This document shows positions 58,955 to 64,000 of a stretch of 64,000 bases of DNA, in pieces; the stretch's first letter is position 1; each line of letters starts with the position of its first letter. A model generated the notes under the pieces. The model was not told where the DNA came from. It did not search any database and was given only the letters and a program-made list of their open reading frames with translations. This DNA comes from Oscillospiraceae bacterium (GTDB taxonomy: Bacteria > Bacillota > Clostridia > Oscillospirales > Acutalibacteraceae): contig JAIRPV010000035.1 of assembly GCA_031256825.1 (NCBI GenBank), forward strand, positions 41,431 through 105,430, read 5' to 3'. The position numbers and the translations under genes were made by a program.

Positions 58955-60568
58955 ATGAAATTTTTCCGTCAAATGGGCAAGGCGTTCCATTCGCGCGTTG
59001 GCGCGTTTGTGTTTTACGCGCTGGCGGCTTCGGCCGCCCTGTTCCTGCACAGCGCCCAATGGGCCTATGGCTGGATTGCCGAACTTTATCCATTGCACGA
59101 ACGGTTTGTGCCAACGCTTTTTTGCGTTATCGGCGCGGCGGCGGCAGCGGGGCTGGGATTTTTTATTGCGGCGGCAAAGTTGCCGGGCAGCCGCGCGGCT
59201 CGCGCGGCGCACAGCGTTGTATGCGTATTCTCCGGCGTTTTGTTTGTTTACACAACGGTGCTGCTCTTTGGGCTGGACAAAGGCTTCGACCCGCCAAGCC
59301 TGCGCGCCGGGCTGCTGTTCCTCGCGCCGAACCTGCCGTTTTTGGGGCTGGCGCTGGGGCTGCCCTTCGCTTTTGTGCTGTATCCCGCAATCAAGCAGCC
59401 CGCGCGCGCCGCGCTGGCTATCCTAATCAGTTTGGCGGTGATCATCCCCGTGACGTCAACCAATTTTATCCCGAAGAAAAAATCGTTTGCCATCAGCGCC
59501 AACCCGCTGGTGCTCGACGTTGGCAATGGCTATTATAGTATTATCTTCGCGACAAACCACAAAAGCACAGCCGAACTGACGTACCGCAGCAAAACGGAAG
59601 AAGTCACATTAAAAGACGCGGCGTTTGGGCGCATGAACGTGAGCAGAATTCACCATTTTATGGCGCCGCGCGAACAGTTTAACGGCAGCAAATACCAATT
59701 TTCTGCCCGCGAAGTGCTCTCTTCTGTTAACGCGAACACCGAATTCGGTTCAACGCTGCAAAGCGATGAATTTCAGTTCCAGGGGGCGTATGCAGACAGC
59801 CTGAACATTCTGATCGCTTCCGACTGGCACGATCAGCCCGAGAACCTGCTTGCCGCCGCGGCGAATTTTCCGCCGCCCGATCTGTTCCTGATGCTGGGCG
59901 ATTTTGCGAGCAACTACAACTCAGAAGACGAGTTTATCCGCAACACCATTGCGGCCGGCGCGGACGCGACGAAAAGCAGCGTGCCCGTTATTTACGCGCG
60001 CGGAAATCACGAACTTTACGGCGAGATGACCGATCAAATCTACCCCAATCTGGGGCTTGAGCATTTTTATTATCAGGTGCGCCGCGGGAAATATCTCTTT
60101 ACCGTCTGCGACGGCGCGGAAGATTGGGAAGACCAGCGCGGCAGCGCAAACGAATACGAAACCGGTTCCGTCAACTCCGAAGCGGGGCCATACCGCGACG
60201 AGCAGCTGGCCTGGCTGGATACCCTGGCCGCGCCGGAGGCGGGAACCTTCCACTTTTCGTTGATCCATATCCCCAATTTTGACGAAGGCCATGCCGATCG
60301 GCAAGCGCGTTTTTTTGGCGCGCTGAACCGGCTGAACGCCGACATGCAGTTTTCCGGGCATGAGCACGCCCTGCACTTGGATAGGCCCGGCGAAGGCGAA
60401 TATCAGCCGCCGTTCCCGCTGATGATCGACGGCGGCCCCGAAGATGGCGGATACAGCGGCGCTTATGTTTGCTCCATGGCGCAGGTGAGCGCCGACGGCG
60501 CCGTTCATTTGACCGCGTACAACAGCCTGAACAAAAAATTGCTGGACGAAACGCTGCAAATCCAATAG
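58955..60568 (+). CDS. Membrane metallophosphoesterase with four N-terminal spans
   Basis: A 537-residue protein. Four membrane spans fill about residues 20-165. An extracytoplasmic region follows with a beta-rich part, then a calcineurin-like domain: ASDWHDQ, MLGDFASNYN, YARGNHE, LIHIPN and SGHEHALHL. The first metal motif has DWH where DxH is expected, so it fits. GAGGAGGCTCGC precedes the ATG. Promoters in the upstream repeat drive it. Substrate unknown. Confidence 0.85.
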   Translation: MKFFRQMGKAFHSRVGAFVFYALAASAALFLHSAQWAYGWIAELYPLHERFVPTLFCVIGAAAAAGLGFFIAAAKLPGSRAARAAHSVVCVFSGVLFVYTTVLLFGLDKGFDPPSLRAGLLFLAPNLPFLGLALGLPFAFVLYPAIKQPARAALAILISLAVIIPVTSTNFIPKKKSFAISANPLVLDVGNGYYSIIFATNHKSTAELTYRSKTEEVTLKDAAFGRMNVSRIHHFMAPREQFNGSKYQFSAREVLSSVNANTEFGSTLQSDEFQFQGAYADSLNILIASDWHDQPENLLAAAANFPPPDLFLMLGDFASNYNSEDEFIRNTIAAGADATKSSVPVIYARGNHELYGEMTDQIYPNLGLEHFYYQVRRGKYLFTVCDGAEDWEDQRGSANEYETGSVNSEAGPYRDEQLAWLDTLAAPEAGTFHFSLIHIPNFDEGHADRQARFFGALNRLNADMQFSGHEHALHLDRPGEGEYQPPFPLMIDGGPEDGGYSGAYVCSMAQVSADGAVHLTAYNSLNKKLLDETLQIQ

Positions 60569-60611
60569 GCCGGATTTCGGCGGCAAAGGGCCTCAGCAGG
60601 CAGAAACGCCG

Positions 60612-60653
60612 CGCCCGCGCAAACAGTTTGCATTGGAACTGTTTGCGCGGGCG
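60612..60653. terminator. Long inverted repeat between convergent genes, possible bidirectional terminator
   Basis: Seventeen-base arms (60612-60628 and 60637-60653) pair perfectly around an 8-base loop. The flanks have no proper T run in either direction, so termination would be weak. Confidence 0.5.
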
Positions 60654-60680
60654 TGCCATCCTTTTGGCGGCGCAGCCTTT

Positions 60681-61571
60681 TTAATCGCTCACGATCAGCA
60701 ATTCATTGATCTTGCCCCGGCCCCCCGCCGCGGAATTGATCGTGCGGCTGGCGCTGATCCGCGATATTTTGTGCTTGTGGTAAAGCCTGTCAAAAAAATC
60801 GTCGTCGGCGTTCGTGTTTTTGGGATCGGAATTGCTGGCAACCACAAACGCGCCCATGTCGCTCAATTCATCGATAAAATGCGCCAGTTCAATTTGCTCC
60901 CGATCGCCAAAGCCGCTGTTTGCGTATGCCGTAAAATTTGAGGTTTGCGACAAAGGGCGGTAAGGCGGATCGAAGTAAGCAAACGTGCGATGGTCAATAA
61001 ACGCGCGCGATTGCCGGTAATCCCCGCACACAATCTGGGCCCGCTGCAAGCGGGCGGAAACGGCTTGCAGGTTTTCCGCGTCGCAGATCGCGGGGGTTCT
61101 ATAATTCCCCATGGGCACATTGTAACCGCCTTTTGCGTTGACGCGGTAAAGCCCGTTAAAGCAGGTGTGGTTGAGAAATATGAACAGCGCCGCGACTTCA
61201 ACGCCATCGCTCTGCGCCGCTTTTAATTCGTTGAACCTTTCGCGTTTTGCGTAATAATAAACCTTTCGGGCCGGCGCGTCGGATTGCCAATAGTCGCGCT
61301 GCATGGCGGACAAGAACGAAATGAGCGCGTCCACATTGTCGCGAACGGCTGTGTAGGTCGTGATCAGTTCGCGGTTGATGTCGCTCATATAAACCGCGTC
61401 GAGCGCGTATCGGTTGAGCACATCAAACAAAACCGCGCCGCCGCCAACAAACGGTTCCGCGTATTTCGTTATCGTCCGCCCCAAAGCGGCGGGGTATTTC
61501 ATGCGGATATCGTCCAAAATCCGCGACTTGCCGCCCGCCCATTTCACAAAAGGCTTCGCTGTTGCTGCCAC
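60681..61571 (-). CDS. D12-class DNA adenine N6-methyltransferase (Dam-like), orphan
   Basis: A 296-residue m6A methyltransferase of alpha class: FVKWAGGKSRIL (motif X), AEPFVGGGAVLFDV (motif I) and YFDPPYRPL (motif IV). GATC or another site may be its target. Start is GTG at 61571 after GAGGGCAGGGCCA. A consensus promoter lies at 61624-61652. No restriction endonuclease or mutH-like gene adjoins, so it is an orphan methylase here. Confidence 0.92.
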   Translation of the reverse strand: MAATAKPFVKWAGGKSRILDDIRMKYPAALGRTITKYAEPFVGGGAVLFDVLNRYALDAVYMSDINRELITTYTAVRDNVDALISFLSAMQRDYWQSDAPARKVYYYAKRERFNELKAAQSDGVEVAALFIFLNHTCFNGLYRVNAKGGYNVPMGNYRTPAICDAENLQAVSARLQRAQIVCGDYRQSRAFIDHRTFAYFDPPYRPLSQTSNFTAYANSGFGDREQIELAHFIDELSDMGAFVVASNSDPKNTNADDDFFDRLYHKHKISRISASRTINSAAGGRGKINELLIVSD

Positions 61572-61623
61572 TGGCCCTGCCCTCTTTCAAAATTCAACTC
61601 AACCTCGCCACAGGCGATACGCT

Positions 61624-61652
61624 ATTATAGCATGCACGTTTGCGCTTGTCAA
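61624..61652 (-). promoter_or_regulatory. Sigma-A promoter of the orphan methylase gene
   Basis: Reverse strand TTGACA (61652-61647), 17-base spacer, TATAAT (61629-61624). Confidence 0.9.
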
Positions 61653-61672
61653 GAAAGCGGGCGTTTTCCCGG

Positions 61673-62470
61673 TCATTGCACCTGCACGCAAACTTTTGCC
61701 AGGTATTTCGACGGGTCGTCCACGCAAAGCTCGTTGAGCAGGTATAGCATATAAACCGGGCCTTTCACGTGAAGGCCCTGGGCGCGGCGTGCAAAATCCT
61801 GCGCGAAATCATGCGTTTCTCCGTAAAAGCCAAGGCAATAGCCCGTCAGGTAATTGCCGCTGGGGCGCTTTTCTTCCGCGCAGGGATCCACGGTAAAAAA
61901 GCAGTGGGGCTGGCCCGGCGCGGCAAGAAAATCTTCTAAGCTGTCCCACATGCCGCCAACCGGGCAAAACATGTTCACACGGTGCTCCCGCGCATAGCTG
62001 CGGTATTCCAGGAAGCTTTCGTAGAAAGAATCGCCTGTGAATTGGTTGCGCGGGCCGGGGGAAAACGGAATCTCCTCCTGGCGGCACACCTCAATCGTCC
62101 CGGGCTGCGCCCGCGCCCCTTCTTCCATGAGGAACTGGAAGATATGTATCATTTCGTTGGTTTGCTGCAACTCTCTCATCTGCCGGTCGATCGAAACGGC
62201 GTGCATCTGGAACAACCGCAGGATTTCTTCGGGGCTGCGGCGCTTGCCCAGTTTCAAAATCGACTTCGTCGGGATATTGATCGCGCTGCATGTTCTGGCA
62301 AAATTGATCGTGATCAGCTGTGTCATCTCGTAATAGCGGTAACCCGTGGTTTCGTCGCGCACCGAAGGCTCAAACAGCCCAATCGCATCCCAGTGCCGCA
62401 GGGTTCGCTCCGGCACACGCACCAGCTCCGAAAACTGCTTGATGGTAAGCAAATCGCTTTTCTGTCCCAA
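61673..62470 (-). CDS. MerR family regulator with GyrI-like effector domain
   Basis: A 265-residue protein. The N-terminal MerR DNA-binding domain has LTIKQFSELVRVPERTLRHWDAIGLF and TTGYRYYEMTQL (shown in parts: LTIKQFSELV, PERTLRHWD, GYRYYEM). A coiled coil follows at about 75-115, then a GyrI/BmrR-like C-terminal domain with two likely ligand-pocket regions. AGAGGAGTGAATGCT precedes a TTG at 62470, which I take as the start; the frame is open further upstream. Such regulators bind small, often cationic, ligands. No efflux gene is adjacent. Confidence 0.88.
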   Translation of the reverse strand: MGQKSDLLTIKQFSELVRVPERTLRHWDAIGLFEPSVRDETTGYRYYEMTQLITINFARTCSAINIPTKSILKLGKRRSPEEILRLFQMHAVSIDRQMRELQQTNEMIHIFQFLMEEGARAQPGTIEVCRQEEIPFSPGPRNQFTGDSFYESFLEYRSYAREHRVNMFCPVGGMWDSLEDFLAAPGQPHCFFTVDPCAEEKRPSGNYLTGYCLGFYGETHDFAQDFARRAQGLHVKGPVYMLYLLNELCVDDPSKYLAKVCVQVQ

Positions 62471-62521
62471 AGCATTCACTCCTCTGCTTCCGATTTTGGT
62501 TTGGGCTTTCCCAATAATTCC

Positions 62522-62550
62522 ATTATAGCAGAATAGAATGGCAATTGCAA
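62522..62550 (-). promoter_or_regulatory. Promoter of the MerR-type regulator gene
   Basis: Reverse strand TTGCAA (62550-62545), 17-base spacer, TATAAT (62527-62522). The spacer is 17 rather than the 19-20 of MerR-activated promoters. Confidence 0.75.
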
Positions 62551-63110
62551 AAGGAAAATAAAGGGATTCACAAAAGAACAAACGGTCGTAAGCCCTGAAA
62601 GCCCTGCACAGCCGCCAACTTTACATGTTTGTAAGGTTGTAATTCGCAAAAAATGTCACATTCTCCCAAATGCAGGTTTCGTAAATCAGCCGATACAGCG
62701 CAAAAGGAGAAAGCCGGGAAGTTCAGCGCTCTAAATTGACAGAATTTAATTTGTGAAAACCTCTTGACTTTGCGCCTTTGGAACCCGTACAATAAGTGCA
62801 GTCGCCGCGCCGGAACGCCGTTGCGGCGCAAGCAAAAAATCCAACCAGAAAGCCGTGTTTGCTTTGCGAACAACCTTTTCAGCCCATTCTGCTCCCTTGA
62901 GCAGAAAACATGTTCCCCCAAAGTCATCCGTGATTTCATCGGGCACATCCTCCTCTTTGCCCTATTCCCTGTTCGGGGCGGCTGAGCCCAGCCGCTGCCG
63001 AAAGGGGGATACGCCCTCAAAGAACAGCCAATAGATCAAGGGCTTTGTGGCGCGCCGCGCGCCGCGCCCGCACTCATTAATAGCACAACTATTACAGGAG
63101 GCATTTCCTT
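62551..63110. other. Non-coding region and long 5' leader of the sipW operon
   Basis: No supportable gene in about 560 bases. A forward promoter at 62764-62793 would give the peptidase gene a leader of about 310 nt. The leader has several GC-rich hairpin-forming stretches (for example around 62960-63040), but no riboswitch class was recognised. Confidence 0.55.
62764..62793 (+). promoter_or_regulatory. Promoter of the sipW operon
   Basis: TTGACT (62764-62769), 18-base spacer, TACAAT (62788-62793). Confidence 0.65.
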
Positions 63111-63701
63111 ATGTCCAACAAGCTACGCCGAAAAAAAACGTTGGCCCGTCAAGTGGGCAACGCGGTGTTTTATCTGCTGCTGATAGCAGCCATTGGCGCG
63201 GCATTTTTCGTCAGCCGCAGCGGGGAAGGGGTATCTGGCGGGCTTGGCGGCTTCCATGTGCTGCGCATTCTCTCGCCGAGCATGCAATCGGTCTATCCGG
63301 TCGGCTCGGTCGTGGTGGTGCGCAGCGCTCCAGCCGGCGACTACAAAGTGGGCGACGACGTAACTTATCTGCGCGAAGACGACCAGACCGTCACCCACCG
63401 CATTATCAGTATCATCGACAATGCCGAAGGCTCCGGCCTGCGCGGGTTCGAAACCAAAGGGGTTGAAAATCAGCTTCCGGACTTCGAAATTGTTTATGAG
63501 AATAACGTACTCGGGCGCGTGATGTTCCATATCCCGGCTGTTGGCAGCGCGGCGGAGTTCCTGCAAGCCAACTGGGCTTGGGCTTTGGCGCTGCTGGCCA
63601 TCTTGCTGGCGCTGAGTTTCACGCTGCCCAGGGCGCTGCGCCCGGCAAAAATCAGCGCGGCAATCTCGCAAGCGAAAGGCGGTGCGGAGCTTCCATCATG
63701 A
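63111..63701 (+). CDS. SipW-type (S26B) signal peptidase I
   Basis: A 196-residue membrane protease. N-terminal span at about 16-35; the catalytic Ser is in ILSPSMQSVYPVGSVVVV and the base is His in TVTHRIISI, the Ser/His form of ER and SipW peptidases rather than Ser/Lys. A C-terminal span follows at about 150-172. ACAGGAGGCATTTCC precedes the ATG. Such peptidases process TasA/camelysin-like matrix proteins, and a likely substrate gene follows at 63825. Confidence 0.9.
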   Translation: MSNKLRRKKTLARQVGNAVFYLLLIAAIGAAFFVSRSGEGVSGGLGGFHVLRILSPSMQSVYPVGSVVVVRSAPAGDYKVGDDVTYLREDDQTVTHRIISIIDNAEGSGLRGFETKGVENQLPDFEIVYENNVLGRVMFHIPAVGSAAEFLQANWAWALALLAILLALSFTLPRALRPAKISAAISQAKGGAELPS

Positions 63702-63811
63702 GATTTTTTCGAAGGGAAGGCACATCGAAAAGCAACGGCATGGCGTTTGAAGCAAAGCGAGAAAAGGCAACCCACATACCACAAACACTAACCGCGAATC
63801 ACAAAAAATGA
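63698..63811 (+). CDS. Possible 37-residue small protein coupled to the signal peptidase gene
   Basis: An ATG overlapping the peptidase stop (ATGA) opens a 37-codon frame starting MRFFRREGTSKSNGMAFEAK and ending in HKK. The product would be basic and soluble. It fills the gap up to the next gene exactly. No homologue is known to me, so it could be a chance frame. Confidence 0.35.
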   Translation: MRFFRREGTSKSNGMAFEAKREKATHIPQTLTANHKK

Positions 63812-63824
63812 AAGGATGTTCCCC

Positions 63825-64000
63825 ATGAAAAGGCATGCAAAAAACCAACCCGAACCCGATCTGGCCCCCGAAGAGGCCCGCGCCCGCAAGGCCCAGGGCC
63901 GCCGCAAAAAGCTCGCCGCGCTCGCTTCGCTCTTGCTCGTCGCGGCGCTGCTGCTGACCGGCACGTGGGCCTGGCGCAACAACCTCAACCACAAAACCAC
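63825..64000 (+). CDS. Likely SipW-dependent exported protein, N-terminal part
   Basis: AAAGGATGTTCCCC precedes the ATG. The 58 residues seen have a charged 29-residue N region, a hydrophobic core (LAALASLLLVAALLLTGTWA) and WRNNLNHKTT. The TGTWAW run after the core is typical of leaders cut by SipW-type peptidases on TasA- or camelysin-like proteins. The gene runs off the window. Confidence 0.75.
   Translation, partial: MKRHAKNQPEPDLAPEEARARKAQGRRKKLAALASLLLVAALLLTGTWAWRNNLNHKT

Noticed and set aside
62764..62985. 73-residue forward frame upstream of the sipW-type gene
   Set aside because: Starts at the -35 box of the likely promoter, has no ribosome site and no recognisable sequence.

Overview
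The window looks like chromosomal DNA of a GC-rich member of the Clostridia (Bacillota), closest in feel to uncultured gut Oscillospiraceae/Ruminococcaceae. The reasons are strong AGGAGG-type ribosome sites, many textbook sigma-A promoters, a T-box leader, a SipW-type signal peptidase, a DUF421/DUF4363 pair, PadR-HAAS and MerR regulators, and an FtsK/SpoIIIE translocase. The GC content is judged by eye, and no rRNA, convincing tRNA, CRISPR array, transposase or phage structural gene was seen.

Layout. 1-5.8 kb: end of an unknown gene, a secreted M14 peptidase, the DUF421/DUF4363 pair, and three reverse-strand envelope genes. 5.9-14.4 kb: carA and a carB-dapF fusion, rpmA-rplU, nnrD and a lipoprotein, then argF. 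14.4-18.6 kb: MATE pump, membrane protein, a Thr-rich lipoprotein (paralogue of the one at 4.8 kb) and a lone E2-type acyltransferase. 18.6-24.2 kb: T-box-controlled trpD-(methyltransferase)-trpC-trpF-trpB-trpA. 24.2-32.8 kb (reverse): amidase, metallophosphoesterase, GH2 beta-galactosidase, PcrA helicase, pfkA.

32.8-36.35 kb holds two tandem copies of a promoter / short exported protein / glycine-rich exported protein / terminator cassette. 36.4-41.3 kb: citrate synthase, a candidate small RNA, PadR-HAAS, an Rrf2 regulator and a Trp-rich small exported protein. 41.4-48.8 kb: PurO-type IMP cyclohydrolase, acyltransferase-like membrane protein, copper chaperone, Nudix, thiE, flavodoxin, then dapB, dapA, asd and queA. 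48.8-58.6 kb: C39-like secreted peptidase, ftsK, mutS, YdcF-like protein, TtcA-like protein and a xylose-isomerase homologue lacking its catalytic residues. 58.7-64 kb: promoter-bearing tandem repeat, membrane metallophosphoesterase, orphan Dam-type methylase, MerR regulator, and the start of a sipW operon.

Links. CarAB makes carbamoyl phosphate for ArgF and for pyrimidines. Asd-DapA-DapB feed the diaminopimelate route, whose epimerase is fused to CarB. The SipW-type peptidase at 63 kb is a candidate processor for its own downstream substrate and perhaps for the cassette proteins, which carry comparable leaders.

Most noteworthy: (1) the duplicated surface cassettes, with an almost identical 82-bp leader block, diverged mature parts, duplicated promoters and 3' elements, and a G8 tract that puts one gene out of frame; (2) the carB-dapF fusion; (3) the xylose-isomerase pseudoenzyme; (4) Asp replacing the catalytic Cys of ornithine carbamoyltransferase; (5) unusual non-coding tandem repeats at 31.6 and 58.8 kb.
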